Source: an uncultured cyanobacterium (GTDB lineage: Bacteria > Cyanobacteriota > Cyanobacteriia > CAKZMO01). From it: a stretch of DNA of 34,611 nucleotides. Made by a program: the position numbers and the translations under genes. This document shows, piece by piece, positions 25,506 through 34,611 of the stretch. The DNA lies in NCBI GenBank assembly GCA_937128595.1, contig CAKZMO010000763.1, positions 1 to 34,611 of the forward strand, written 5' to 3'. The notes beneath the pieces were generated by a model that was given only the letters and a program-made list of their open reading frames with translations, had not been told where the DNA came from and did not search any database. Position 1 is the first letter of the stretch. The number at the start of each line of letters is the position of its first letter.

Positions 25506-28500
25506 ATGAGACGGGTATCTATGAACAACATGAGCGCGAATCAACAGGGGGACATTCTGCGTCAAAGCGCACCGCAGGTCTACAACGGTCAACGATGGCT
25601 TGTGGAAGAGCGAGATGCTTGCGGTGTCGGCTTCATCGCTGATTTGCAAGCACGATCAAGCCATGACTTGGTCGAAAAGGCTCTAGGAGCGCTTTCTTGC
25701 TTAGAGCATCGAGGAGGGTGTAGCGCTGACCGTGATTCCGGCGATGGGGCGGGCGTGCTGACAGCTTTGCCTCGGAAAATTCTAGATGCGTGGCTTCAAG
25801 AGCAAGGAAAACCAGTTCCGTCCAAAGACGAGCTTGGCGTAGCAATGGTGTTTTTGCCCCAAGATGAGTCGCTGGCAGAGCTAACACGGACGGCTAGCAA
25901 CGAAGTGCTTAGCGACGCTGGAATGACTGTTCTCGGATGGCGCTCTGTTCCTGTTCACCCAGAGTTTTTAGGGGTTCAAGCAAAAGAAAACCAGCCTGTT
26001 ATCGAACAGCTTTTGGTACAAGCGCCTCAACGAGATGGAGTCGTCTTGACAGGCGATGCGTTTGAGCAAGAACTCTTTCTCGTGCGCCGTCAAATTCACA
26101 AGGCGGTGGATCAGCGACTTGGAATGGCAGAAGAAATTCCAGAAGAGCTAGAAGATTTTTATATCTGCTCCTTCTCAAGTCGTACGATTGTCTACAAAGG
26201 CATGGTGCGCTCTGAGATTCTCGGTGAGTTCTATGCCGATCTCACCCACATTGACTATGAAAGTCCGTTTGCATTTTACCATCGTCGCTTTAGCACCAAC
26301 ACCATGCCTCGTTGGCCATTGGCTCAGCCCATGCGGATGTTGGGTCACAACGGCGAGATCAATACTCTCGTCGGCAACATCAACTGGATGATGGCGCGGG
26401 AGGCGGATCTAGAACATCCAACTTGGAGCGATCGCCTCGACATCCTCAAGCCAACAGTTCGGGCTGAAAACAGCGACTCGGCTAACCTCGACAACGTGCT
26501 GGAGTTGCTGGTGAATTCTGGGCGATCGCCTCTCGAATCCATCATGATGATGGTTCCAGAATCCTATCGAAATCGGCCAGAGCTAGATAACTATCCTGAA
26601 ATCATTGATTTCTACGAATACTATGGCGGTATTCAGGAACCTTGGGATGGCCCAGCCCTGCTCGTATTCAGCGATGGAAAAACGGTAGGCGCTTCGCTCG
26701 ACCGTAATGGATTGCGCCCCGCTCGTTATGTCATTACCAACGACGGCTGCGTTATTGTTGCGTCTGAAGCTGGCGTGATTCCAGTTGTGGAAGAAGACGT
26801 GCTCGAAAAGGGACGTCTTGGCCCTGGACAGGCGATCGCGGTCGATTTGGAAAACCACGAAATTTTGCGGAATTGGGATATAAAACAGCGCATCGCAAAA
26901 AAACAGCCCTATGGACAGTGGCTGGCTGAAAACCGCCAAGAGCTGGAGGCTGGAGCCTACCTCTCTGAACCTCAGATGGACAGCGATGCAGTCCTTCGAC
27001 AGCAATCTGCCTTTGGGTTCACCACGGAAGACGTGGAGATGATCATCGAGTCCATGGCGGCTCAGGGCAAAGAACCCACCTTTTGCATGGGTGACGATAT
27101 CCCCTTGGCTATTCTGTCTGAGAAGCCTCGCCTTCTATACGATTATTTCAAGCAGCGGTTTGCCCAAATCACAAACCCAGCGATTGATCCCCTGAGAGAA
27201 AGCTTAGTGATGTCGCTAGCTATGCGGTTGGGAGCGAGGGGAAATTTGCTGGACGAGAAGCCAGAATATGCCCGCCAAATCAAGATTTCGAGTCCGCTGT
27301 TCAGCGAGTCAGAACTGGAGCAGTTGAAGCAATCGGCTTTGGGCACAACTACCTTGTCAACCCTGTATCCAGTGGTCAATGGCCCCTCAGGCCTGAAGCA
27401 AGCCGTGGATGAGCTGTGCCAAAAAGCGGATGCTGCAGTGAAGCAGGGAACCGAAATTTTGATCCTGAGCGATCGCCTTCTCCCTGACGGTTCTGAAAGT
27501 AGCGTGAGCGAAGAGTATACGTATCTCCCCCCGCTGTTCGTTGTGGGGGCTGTGCATCATCATCTGATTCAGCAAGGGCTGCGGATGAAAGTGTCTCTCG
27601 TGATTGACACCGCTCAGTGTTGGAGCACCCATCACTTTGCTTGCCTGGTAGGCTTTGGTGCCAGCGCCATTTGTCCCTACCTCACATGGGAAACCGTGCG
27701 TCAGTGGTGGGCTAGCTCGAAGACTCAAGGCATGATGTCGAAGGGGCGCATGGAGTCTCTCACCATTGAGGAAGCCCAAGCCAACTATCGCAAGTCCATT
27801 GAAGCTGGGTTGTTAAAGATTCTCTCGAAGATGGGAATTTCTCTGCTATCGAGCTACAACGGGGCGCAAATTTTTGAGGCTATTGGTATTGGCATGGATC
27901 TGCTGGAAACGGCCTTCCGAGGAACGACTTCTCGTGTGGGTGGCCTCAGCTTGGCCGACCTAGCTCAAGAAAATATTGCCATTCATCAACGAGCTTTTCC
28001 TGAACTCAATACGAAGAAGCTACAAAACTTTGGCTTCATCCAATATCGACCGGGTGGTGAGTATCACATGAACAGCCCGGAGATGTCGAAGGCTCTCCAC
28101 AAGGCAGTCGCTGATAAGAATCCAGACCATTACGAACTCTATCAGCAGCATTTAGCAGGTCGTCCGCCGACAGCACTGCGCGATTTGCTCGACTTAGAGG
28201 GCGATCGCTCATCTATTCCTGTGGACGAGGTCGAGTCGGTCGAAGCGATTGTCAAGCGATTTTGCACGGGGGGAATGTCTCTGGGTGCCCTATCACGGGA
28301 AGCTCACGAGACCCTTGCTGTTGCCATGAATCGGATTGGCGGCAAGTCTAATTCGGGAGAAGGTGGCGAAGATCCCACTCGTTATAAAGTCCTGTCGGAT
28401 GTGAACGGCGATGGTAAGTCGCAGCTCATGCCTCATCTCCACGGGCTACGCAATGGAGACACTGCGAGTTCGGCCATCAAGCAAATTGCGTCGGGTCGCT

Positions 28501-30215
28501 TTGGGGTGACTCCCGCTTATTTGATGAGCGGACAGCAGCTCGAAATCAAGGTGGCGCAGGGCGCAAAGCCTGGTGAAGGAGGTCAGCTTCCTGGTAAGAA
28601 GGTCAGTCCATACATTGCCATGTTGAGGCGTTCTAAGCCCGGAGTTCCCCTAATTTCTCCGCCTCCCCACCACGATATTTACTCGATTGAAGACCTAGCT
28701 CAGCTGATCTTTGACCTGCATCAGATTAATCCAGAGGCAAAAGTCTCTGTGAAGCTGGTGGCAGAGATCGGCATTGGCACCATTGCGGCTGGAGTCGCCA
28801 AGGCCAACGCCGATGTCATCCAAATTTCGGGACATGATGGCGGCACGGGTGCGTCGCCCCTCAGCTCTATCAAACATGCCGGAACCCCTTGGGAACTGGG
28901 CGTGACAGAAGTTCATCGGGTGTTGCTGCAAAACAAATTGCGCGATCGCGTCATTCTTCGAGCTGATGGTGGTCTAAAAACAGGCTGGGATGTCTTGATG
29001 GCTGCCCTCATGGGTGCAGAGGAATATGGCTTTGGCTCTATTGCCATGATTGCGGAAGGCTGTATCATGGCTCGAATTTGCCACACCAACAACTGTCCGG
29101 TCGGCGTCGCGACTCAGCAGGAAAAACTGCGGAAGCGATTCTCTGGTACCCCAGAACATGTGGTTAACTTCTTCTACTTCATCGCAGAAGAGGTGCGATC
29201 GCTCTTGGCACGAATGGGATATCGATCTCTAAACGAGATCATCGGTCGTTCAGATCTGCTCAAACCGAGAGAAAATGTCAATCTGACTAAGACTGATTCG
29301 CTCAATCTGGACTGCCTGACCGATCTGCCAGACGTTCGAAAAGATCGGAGCTGGCTCAACCACGAACCGGTTCATAGCAACGGCGTGGTGCTAGATGACG
29401 AATTGCTCAACGATGCCGATGTTCAGCAGGCGATCGCCAACCAGGGCAGCATCACGAAGAATCTGAAGCTCGTCAACACCGATCGCACAGTCGGGACTCG
29501 AATTGCCGGGGCGATCGCCAAGCAGTATGGCGACACTGGATTCGAAGGGCAGATCACCTTGAACCTGACGGGCAGCGCTGGTCAAAGCTTTGGCGCGTTT
29601 ATTCTGCCTGGTATGACTCTACGGCTTGAAGGCGAAGCCAACGACTACGTCGGCAAAGGAATGCATGGTGGCGAGATCATCATCAAGCCTCCTGCAGCGT
29701 CTACCTTTGATCCTGCCAAGAACGTCATCGTTGGCAACACTTGTTTGTATGGTTCAACCGGAGGGATTCTGTTTGCTAATGGACAAGCGGGAGAGCGCTT
29801 CGCCGTTCGCAACTCCAAGGGACAGGCCATCATCGAAGGCACAGGGGATCACTGCTGCGAATACATGACAGGTGGCGTCGTCGTGGTTCTGGGTCGAGCT
29901 GGGCGCAACATCGGCGCAGGCATGACTGGAGGTTTAGCCTACTTCTTTGATGAAGAGGATGGAATCCCTGACAAGGTAAATCCTGAAATTGTCACCCTTC
30001 AACGAGTGTCAACTGAGGCTGGAGAGCAACAGCTCAAAGGGCTAATCGAAGCTCACCTCGATCGCACGGGTAGCGCGAAAGCGAAGGCTATTTTAGACGA
30101 TTGGTCGGATTACCTGCCGAAGTTCTGGCAGGTTGTTCCTCCGTCTGAAGCCGATACGCCAGAGGCCAGCAACCAAGGCTCGGTTGAGGAGAGAGTGCTG
30201 ACGCCAGCCCAATAA
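25506..30215 (+). CDS. glsF: Ferredoxin-dependent glutamate synthase
   Basis: Fd-GOGAT makes two glutamates from glutamine and 2-oxoglutarate using photosynthetically reduced ferredoxin, completing the GS-GOGAT cycle. The 1569-residue protein has a propeptide ending before catalytic Cys39 ([12 protein letters not shown]), a class II glutaminase domain, a central domain, and the FMN-binding synthase domain ([19 protein letters not shown]). The [3Fe-4S] cysteines are Cys1186, Cys1192 and Cys1197 ([15 protein letters not shown]), and a C-terminal GxG beta-helix follows. The stretch around [20 protein letters not shown], before [11 protein letters not shown], corresponds to the insert that marks ferredoxin-type enzymes. 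Overall it matches Synechocystis GlsF better than GltB as I recall them. The ATG at 25506 has AAGGTG five bases upstream. It is monocistronic; no gltD partner is adjacent. Confidence 0.95.
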   Translation: MRRVSMNNMSANQQGDILRQSAPQVYNGQRWLVEERDACGVGFIADLQARSSHDLVEKALGALSCLEHRGGCSADRDSGDGAGVLTALPRKILDAWLQEQGKPVPSKDELGVAMVFLPQDESLAELTRTASNEVLSDAGMTVLGWRSVPVHPEFLGVQAKENQPVIEQLLVQAPQRDGVVLTGDAFEQELFLVRRQIHKAVDQRLGMAEEIPEELEDFYICSFSSRTIVYKGMVRSEILGEFYADLTHIDYESPFAFYHRRFSTNTMPRWPLAQPMRMLGHNGEINTLVGNINWMMAREADLEHPTWSDRLDILKPTVRAENSDSANLDNVLELLVNSGRSPLESIMMMVPESYRNRPELDNYPEIIDFYEYYGGIQEPWDGPALLVFSDGKTVGASLDRNGLRPARYVITNDGCVIVASEAGVIPVVEEDVLEKGRLGPGQAIAVDLENHEILRNWDIKQRIAKKQPYGQWLAENRQELEAGAYLSEPQMDSDAVLRQQSAFGFTTEDVEMIIESMAAQGKEPTFCMGDDIPLAILSEKPRLLYDYFKQRFAQITNPAIDPLRESLVMSLAMRLGARGNLLDEKPEYARQIKISSPLFSESELEQLKQSALGTTTLSTLYPVVNGPSGLKQAVDELCQKADAAVKQGTEILILSDRLLPDGSESSVSEEYTYLPPLFVVGAVHHHLIQQGLRMKVSLVIDTAQCWSTHHFACLVGFGASAICPYLTWETVRQWWASSKTQGMMSKGRMESLTIEEAQANYRKSIEAGLLKILSKMGISLLSSYNGAQIFEAIGIGMDLLETAFRGTTSRVGGLSLADLAQENIAIHQRAFPELNTKKLQNFGFIQYRPGGEYHMNSPEMSKALHKAVADKNPDHYELYQQHLAGRPPTALRDLLDLEGDRSSIPVDEVESVEAIVKRFCTGGMSLGALSREAHETLAVAMNRIGGKSNSGEGGEDPTRYKVLSDVNGDGKSQLMPHLHGLRNGDTASSAIKQIASGRFGVTPAYLMSGQQLEIKVAQGAKPGEGGQLPGKKVSPYIAMLRRSKPGVPLISPPPHHDIYSIEDLAQLIFDLHQINPEAKVSVKLVAEIGIGTIAAGVAKANADVIQISGHDGGTGASPLSSIKHAGTPWELGVTEVHRVLLQNKLRDRVILRADGGLKTGWDVLMAALMGAEEYGFGSIAMIAEGCIMARICHTNNCPVGVATQQEKLRKRFSGTPEHVVNFFYFIAEEVRSLLARMGYRSLNEIIGRSDLLKPRENVNLTKTDSLNLDCLTDLPDVRKDRSWLNHEPVHSNGVVLDDELLNDADVQQAIANQGSITKNLKLVNTDRTVGTRIAGAIAKQYGDTGFEGQITLNLTGSAGQSFGAFILPGMTLRLEGEANDYVGKGMHGGEIIIKPPAASTFDPAKNVIVGNTCLYGSTGGILFANGQAGERFAVRNSKGQAIIEGTGDHCCEYMTGGVVVVLGRAGRNIGAGMTGGLAYFFDEEDGIPDKVNPEIVTLQRVSTEAGEQQLKGLIEAHLDRTGSAKAKAILDDWSDYLPKFWQVVPPSEADTPEASNQGSVEERVLTPAQ

Positions 30216-30254
30216 AGGCACTCGTCATAGAGCGGCAAAAAGACAAAAGCCTCA

Positions 30255-30282
30255 GTAAGGGCGAATGGTCATTCGCCCTTAC
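30255..30282. repeat. Dispersed hairpin repeat after glsF
   Basis: GTAAGGGCGAATG (30255-30267) and CATTCGCCCTTAC (30270-30282) form a perfect 13-bp stem with a 2-base loop, 40 bases after the glsF stop. The same GTAxGGGCGAATG palindrome is widespread between genes in cyanobacteria. It lacks a T tract but could protect the 3' end of glsF mRNA. Confidence 0.75.
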
Positions 30283-30400
30283 CATGCGGCGAGACGATAT
30301 ATCTTACGGTGGGGAGGTGTGTTGCGAGAGCGATCGCCTTTTCGTGTTAAAGATTGGTGATATGAGCTACGCCCAGGCAATCCAACGCTCTTATCCATCT

Positions 30401-31012
30401 TTATCTCAGCGAATCAACCTTCTCTCCACTGAGGACAAACATTGGATTAGTGGCGGCTAGGACTTGATTGTTGCCGCGAGTTTCGAGGCGATTGATGGCA
30501 GACTGTACCACCTCAATGTTGCACGCCCGAACTTCAGCTAGAGCTTCCGAAATCCGATACAGGCTTTCCAAACTTTGGGCAGTCGCGACAATCCGTCCAG
30601 AAGACTGGAGATACTTCCACGCGTCTAGTACGATTGACTTGACATCGCGCCCCCCTTCGATGCAGATGCAATCTGGGGTCGTCGCAATCTCTTTGAGACA
30701 GTCTGGAGCGCTGCCCATGACGATATTCACATTACTGACATTGAAGCGATCGCAGTTGCGGCGAATCAGATCCACTACATCCTCATCGCGCTCAATCGCG
30801 AATATTTGTCCTTCAGGGCACAAGAGACCAACCTCAACAGGAATCGTGCCTGTACCTGCGCCAATATCCCACAGAACAGCGTCCGCTTTTAGCCTCAGTT
30901 GGGAAACAATCAGCAAGCGAATCTCTCGCTGACTCATGGGAATGCCTGGAAGGCGCTCAAACAGATGGTCAGAAATACCGGGCGTTTGATAAGGCCAGAA
31001 TGCAGAAGACAT
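30401..31012 (-). CDS. cbiT: Precorrin-6B/cobalt-precorrin C15 methyltransferase (CbiT type)
   Basis: CbiT methylates C15 and decarboxylates the C12 acetate of cobalt-precorrin-7-type intermediates in cobalamin synthesis, using S-adenosylmethionine. This 203-residue protein shows the CbiT start GIPMSQREIRLLIVSQL, the SAM loop DIGAGTGT (49-56), the acidic AIERDED and the GSAPDCL stretch, and has the length of stand-alone CbiT. It is not fused to CbiE as in CobL. It begins only 14 bases after the 3' end of tRNA-Lys, with no ribosome site in that gap, so it is probably made from a tRNA-mRNA transcript. No other cobalamin genes are nearby. Confidence 0.9.
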   Translation of the reverse strand: MSSAFWPYQTPGISDHLFERLPGIPMSQREIRLLIVSQLRLKADAVLWDIGAGTGTIPVEVGLLCPEGQIFAIERDEDVVDLIRRNCDRFNVSNVNIVMGSAPDCLKEIATTPDCICIEGGRDVKSIVLDAWKYLQSSGRIVATAQSLESLYRISEALAEVRACNIEVVQSAINRLETRGNNQVLAATNPMFVLSGEKVDSLR

Positions 31013-31026
31013 ATGGACTGAAAATA

Positions 31027-31098
31027 TGGGTCGCCTGGGATTCGAACCCAGAACTATTCGGTTAAAAGCCGAGTACTCTACCGTTGAGTTAGCGACCC
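31027..31098 (-). tRNA. tRNA-Lys (UUU)
   Basis: The minus strand gives a 72-base cloverleaf: acceptor GGGTCGC paired with GCGACCC and discriminator A, anticodon loop CTTTTAA with anticodon TTT, and a T-loop stretch GGTTCGAATCC. The 3' CCA is not encoded. It is immediately upstream of cbiT on the same strand. Confidence 0.96.
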
Positions 31099-31276
31099 AG
31101 TTAACCAGCTTGCTCGTTGACTGTACAAGCTGCTCAGGCTATTTGACTGCTCAATCTACCAGTCGTTCGGAGAACGTAAAGCGGAAAGGTGTAGGCAAAA
31201 AGCCAGTTTCTAAATTAACACAGAAACGTTACAGAGAGCCGCTTAACTACAAAAAAAAATCTGCCTCGTCCCCAAT

Positions 31277-32143
31277 CTAAACCTCGACGCTGAGACTCAC
31301 TCTACTCTCCAGGGTTTTTCCGGGTTCTAGATGAATCAGACAATCGCCTGTATTGAGGGCATTTCGAGGTGCACTCCAAGGTTCTAGACAGTAGTAGTCC
31401 TTGCCTTTGATTGTCCAAAACACTAGCACAGGGTAAGTCGAATCATAGTCGAGCCGGAGGGTCGTTTTTTGCTGGCGATCGCCCACCAACGCCGACATCG
31501 CCGACAAGTCTCGCAGGGCAACATCAATTTCGTCTTGCTTCATATCAAAACTGCCATCAAACTCAGCTATTTCTTGCGTCATCTGGTTCTGTAGAGTCGT
31601 TGCGGGAATGTCGAACTGGAGCTGAGACTTGTCGTCAACGGCAAAGTAGGGGTGCAGTCCAGTACAGAAAGGCATCGCCACATCAGAATGGTTGGTATGA
31701 CGCTGAATCAGCGTTAGACGATTGCCCTTTAGCTGATAGGTAAATAACAGTTCAAAATCAAAAGGATAAACGCTGCGGGTCTCATCAGTGCTCGTCAGTT
31801 TAAGCGTAAGACTTGCTCCATCGTCTACAGACTGTTGCGCGATCGCCCAGGGCAAATTGCGGGCAACCCCATGCTGTTTTAGCTTGTAGGCTTTGCCATC
31901 GTAGGTGTAGGTGTCATCGGGCAAATTGCCGCAGATGGGAAACAAAATTGGAATGCCGCCACGTACGGTCATCTCTGGCTTCGCAAACCGCTCTTTGTCC
32001 AGGTAGAGCAGTTCCTTTCCTTTGACTTGCCAGCGCGTAATGATGCCGCCTCGTTCCGGCACAACCTCTAGCCGAGCCTGATGATCTGAATCCGTCAAGA
32101 TGTAAGTTTCGTACTGCTGGGCTTCATTGCTAATGGAATACAT
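31277..32143 (-). CDS. Aldose 1-epimerase family protein
   Basis: This is a 288-residue protein of the galactose mutarotase-like fold, in the branch that includes D-hexose-6-phosphate epimerases. It would interconvert alpha and beta anomers of an aldose or sugar phosphate in the cytoplasm. Key features are GGIPILFPICGNLP, HGVARNLPW (His91), the catalytic-type His164 in CTGLHPYF, LEPWSAPRNALNTG, and a C-terminal HLEPG whose Glu is probably the base. A stop-free short gap to the tRNA-Lys downstream holds no clear terminator. The ATG start gives the usual N-terminus. The exact sugar substrate is not known. Confidence 0.9.
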   Translation of the reverse strand: MYSISNEAQQYETYILTDSDHQARLEVVPERGGIITRWQVKGKELLYLDKERFAKPEMTVRGGIPILFPICGNLPDDTYTYDGKAYKLKQHGVARNLPWAIAQQSVDDGASLTLKLTSTDETRSVYPFDFELLFTYQLKGNRLTLIQRHTNHSDVAMPFCTGLHPYFAVDDKSQLQFDIPATTLQNQMTQEIAEFDGSFDMKQDEIDVALRDLSAMSALVGDRQQKTTLRLDYDSTYPVLVFWTIKGKDYYCLEPWSAPRNALNTGDCLIHLEPGKTLESRVSLSVEV

Positions 32144-32432
32144 GGGAAATTAGGGTAAACAACAAGTTTCGTTTGGGATTCAAACCGAAATTCGAAACAG
32201 TACTAAGAGTGAGAGTTTGAGCAAGACTTCCAAGAACGCATACAAAAACATCACACAGAAGTCCGCAGCAAAAGAAAAGTCTGTGACTACATCACCATAC
32301 GAATGGAATGCACCGCTTCCGATATTTCCTAACCATTCTCTAACCATTTTGCGCCCACCGTTCAGAATCGCGAATAGTGAGATACTGGCTTGATGTCGCG
32401 TAGGGTCATGCTTGCTGAGGAAGGGGCTGCTC

Positions 32433-34235
32433 ATGATGTACCGTTTGCTGTCTCGTCTGCACAGGGGGCTGCTTTCACCCAGTCAACGGCTGACTGCACC
32501 TCAAACCTTTTTTTGGCTGGCGCTTAGTTTGGCGATCGCTCTTGCTTACGGACTCATGGCATGGCAGCAGGCAGGTACTGCCGACTACGTGATTCAAGAC
32601 GACGCCCGTCAGCATGTGTTTTGGATGCAGCGGTTCATCAACCCAGACCTATTTCCCGGAGATTTGATTGCAGACTATTTTCAATCCGTTGCACCTGCAG
32701 GCTATAAAACGGTGTACTGGGTCGCGGCACAGGTCGGCATCGATCCCCTGGCATTCCACAAAATTTTACCCATTGGGCTGAACCTGATTACTGCGGCTCT
32801 CTGTTTTGGGGTCAGCCTCCAGTTTTTACCCATCCCCTTTGTCGCCTTCATCGCCACAGTGCTGCTCGGTCAGGGACTAGGACTGACAGATGCCATTGTC
32901 TCTGCCACCCCCAAAGCCTTTGTCTATCCCTTGCTGCTGTTGTTTCTGTGGGTCATGCAGCGGCGCTCTCCTTGGGGGGTGGCTGTGGCGATCGCTCTAC
33001 AAGGACTGTTTTATCCGCAGTTGGTGTTTATCTCAGCGGCAATGCTGCCGTTTCAGCTTGTGCGATGGCAGTATGGTCGGCTGTGGTTCACCCAGAGTCG
33101 AGGCGATCGCCAACTTGTGCTAATCGGCATTGGCGTCGCTTTCCTTAGCCTCTTGCCCTATGCGCTTCAGACAAATGATTTCGGCCCCACCCTCACCGCT
33201 GCCGAAGCCCGACAGTTACCAGAATTTTCCCTAGAAGGCAGTCGCTCTCGCTATTTCTACGACGATGATCCCGCAACCTATTGGCTAAAGGGACGCAGTG
33301 GTCTCCGGTTTGCAACGGCACTGACCCCTGCCACGAACGTGCTGGGATTGCTCCTACCTGGACTGATGCTCTTGCCCAAAGCCTTTCCCCTTGTGCGACA
33401 GATTCGAGAGACGGTGGCTTGCTTTGACGTAGCCCGGATCGCCCTATTGCCCCAGATGCTGGCAGCTTCACTGGTAATGTTCGGAGCAGCGCATATACTG
33501 CTGTTTCGGCTACATCTTCCCAGCCGCTACACTCAGCACTCGTTTCGAGTAGTGGTGACTCTGGCAGCGGCGATCGCTCTTGGATTACTGATCGACGGAG
33601 CACTGCGCTGGGGGCTGTCAGAATCTCCGCGTTCCAAGGGAATCACAGGAGTAAAGGCGATCGCTAGCTTGGGGATCACAGCGGCATTAACGATCCTTGT
33701 GCTTGCCTATCCTGCGCTCACCGCTCAGTTTCCCATCACGGCTTATCAAACAGGCACCGCAACAGAACTCTACGAATTGCTGCAAGCCCAGCCCCCAGAG
33801 GCGCTCATCGCTTCCTTATCCGACGAGACCGATAATCTGCCCAGCTTCACCCAACGATCGGTGCTGGCGGCAAACGAATATGCGATTCCTTACCATCAGG
33901 GCTACTACACCGAATTTCGGCAGCGGGTAAAGGATCTGATTCGAGCACAATATACGACTGATGCCTCAGAACTGGCGGAGATCATTGAGCGCTACGGAAT
34001 TGACATGTGGCTGCTTGACCGACGTGCTTTTGAACCCGCCTATGTGCGCGATCGCCCTTGGATTCAGCCTTATGAACAAGAAGTGAATGATGCGTTAGAG
34101 GTGCTGAAAGGGGAGGAGCAACCTGTGTTGGCGACATGGGCTAGGCCCAGGCAAGTCAATGCCCCTCGTCGCTGCACGATGTTGAGAAAGCGGGGATTGA
34201 TTCTGCTGGATGCGGATTGCGTGGTGGAGCAGTGA
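32433..34235 (+). CDS. Polytopic membrane protein of unknown function
   Basis: This is a 600-residue integral membrane protein that I do not recognise by name. There are about ten hydrophobic segments between residues 20 and 440 (for example FFWLALSLAIALAYGLMAW and ITAALCFGVSLQFL), then a soluble C-terminal domain of about 150 residues. An Asp-Asp pair just after the first helix (VIQDDARQHVFWMQRF) is in the place where GT-C glycosyltransferases carry acidic catalytic residues. A polyprenyl-sugar-dependent transferase is therefore possible but unproven. The ATG at 32433 is preferred over the TTG at 32412 because GAGGAAGGGG ends six bases before it. It is divergent from the epimerase gene; tRNA-Ser follows on the other strand. 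Confidence 0.8.
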   Translation: MMYRLLSRLHRGLLSPSQRLTAPQTFFWLALSLAIALAYGLMAWQQAGTADYVIQDDARQHVFWMQRFINPDLFPGDLIADYFQSVAPAGYKTVYWVAAQVGIDPLAFHKILPIGLNLITAALCFGVSLQFLPIPFVAFIATVLLGQGLGLTDAIVSATPKAFVYPLLLLFLWVMQRRSPWGVAVAIALQGLFYPQLVFISAAMLPFQLVRWQYGRLWFTQSRGDRQLVLIGIGVAFLSLLPYALQTNDFGPTLTAAEARQLPEFSLEGSRSRYFYDDDPATYWLKGRSGLRFATALTPATNVLGLLLPGLMLLPKAFPLVRQIRETVACFDVARIALLPQMLAASLVMFGAAHILLFRLHLPSRYTQHSFRVVVTLAAAIALGLLIDGALRWGLSESPRSKGITGVKAIASLGITAALTILVLAYPALTAQFPITAYQTGTATELYELLQAQPPEALIASLSDETDNLPSFTQRSVLAANEYAIPYHQGYYTEFRQRVKDLIRAQYTTDASELAEIIERYGIDMWLLDRRAFEPAYVRDRPWIQPYEQEVNDALEVLKGEEQPVLATWARPRQVNAPRRCTMLRKRGLILLDADCVVEQ

Positions 34236-34366
34236 CCAACAGCAAGGATCAGGGACTATGCAACGACGCCTGCCGTAGAGTGGTGGCTGCAAAAAGAATC
34301 CGACAGCATCGCTCTCCACCTTTCACCAAAAGGTATCAGATGGAACACTCAGAGTGTCGTATCAAA

Positions 34367-34458
34367 CGGAGAGGGAGGGATTCGAACCCTCGGATAGGCC
34401 TTACGTACCTATCAACAGATTAGCAATCTGCCGCTTTCGACCACTCAGCCACCTCTCC
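34367..34458 (-). tRNA. tRNA-Ser (GCU)
   Basis: The minus strand gives a 92-base class II tRNA: acceptor GGAGAGG paired with CCTCTCC and discriminator G, anticodon loop TTGCTAA with anticodon GCT, a long variable arm, and GGTTCGAATCC in the T arm. The CCA end is not encoded. Confidence 0.96.
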
Positions 34459-34472
34459 TGGTCTAGAGCATA

Positions 34473-34500
34473 ATAATAGCAAATTTTTGAGAGATGCCAA
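34473..34500 (-). promoter_or_regulatory. tRNA-Ser promoter
   Basis: On the minus strand TTGGCA (34500-34495), a 16-base spacer and TATTAT (34478-34473) form a good sigma-70-type promoter. The -10 box ends 14 bases before the mature tRNA 5' end, which leaves a short leader for RNase P. Confidence 0.6.
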
Positions 34501-34556
34501 TAGGTCTCTGCTCTCAAAATTCCATGACTTTATGGAACCATTAGTCAGAGCACGCA

Positions 34557-34611
34557 CTATAGCAATGCACAGATAGGTTAGGACAGATATTGATGGAGAA
34601 GCCGCGCACCG
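34557..34611. repeat. Palindromic dispersed repeat, half copy at right edge
   Basis: These bases are the incoming arm (TATAGCAATGCACAGATAGG and on) plus the first hairpin arm and loop (GCCGCGCACCG) of the repeat seen whole at 12717-12788. 34557-34607 equals the reverse complement of 1-51 at 50 of 51 positions. The window stops within the hairpin loop. Confidence 0.85.

Noticed and set aside
31099-31276. Possible cobalamin riboswitch for cbiT
   Set aside because: The tRNA occupies the space directly before cbiT, and no B12-box-like sequence was seen upstream of it.
32180-32434. 84-codon minus-strand frame with a hydrophobic tail
   Set aside because: It lies in the promoter gap of divergent genes, overlaps the start of the membrane-protein gene, and the hydrophobic tail can arise by chance.

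Overview
The window is a piece of cyanobacterial chromosome. The evidence is the bicarbonate transporter/regulator pair SbtA-SbtB, a ferredoxin-type glutamate synthase, a sucrose-phosphate phosphatase, the cyanobacterial str gene order (rpsL-rpsG-fusA-tuf-rpsJ), and the very frequent HIP1 octamer GCGATCGC. The mix of RTX and pentapeptide-repeat proteins, mobile hairpin repeats and a transposase remnant suggests a filamentous or Leptolyngbya-like lineage, but this is only an inference and the sequence does not settle the genus.

Layout. 1-2146: half of a palindromic repeat, a promoter/operator region, then sbtA-sbtB on the plus strand closed by a strong terminator. 2147-4872: a decayed IS982-like transposase and a large pentapeptide-repeat membrane protein. 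5114-7282: an MFS exporter divergent from sucrose-phosphate phosphatase. 7283-12815: an accessory region with a small coiled-coil protein, a gene-poor stretch full of hairpins (possible structured RNA), an RTX protein with a sevenfold repeat, a DUF815 ATPase and an orphan plus-strand terminator. 12816-15809: a Gfo/Idh/MocA oxidoreductase, a class II aldolase and mtnA, all minus strand; the last two form a probable nucleoside/methylthioribose salvage operon. 16058-21057: the str operon, with an IscA-like protein and a mannose-6-phosphate isomerase-type cupin upstream on the same strand. 22702-24714: a phosphodiester-glycosidase (NAGPA) domain protein. 25506-30215: glsF. 30401-31098: cbiT directly downstream of tRNA-Lys. 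31277-34235: an aldose 1-epimerase-like gene divergent from a polytopic membrane protein. 34367-34458: tRNA-Ser(GCU).

Functional themes are inorganic carbon uptake (sbtAB), nitrogen assimilation (glsF), sucrose and sugar metabolism, methylthioribose salvage, corrinoid synthesis and translation. Apart from the str, sbtAB and mtnA-aldolase units, neighbours look unrelated.

The most striking structural feature is a palindromic repeat. It occurs complete at 12717-12788, and both window ends lie inside further copies, cut at the hairpin loop. The window is therefore probably one assembly contig bounded by this repeat. No CRISPR array, prophage or defence island was seen.
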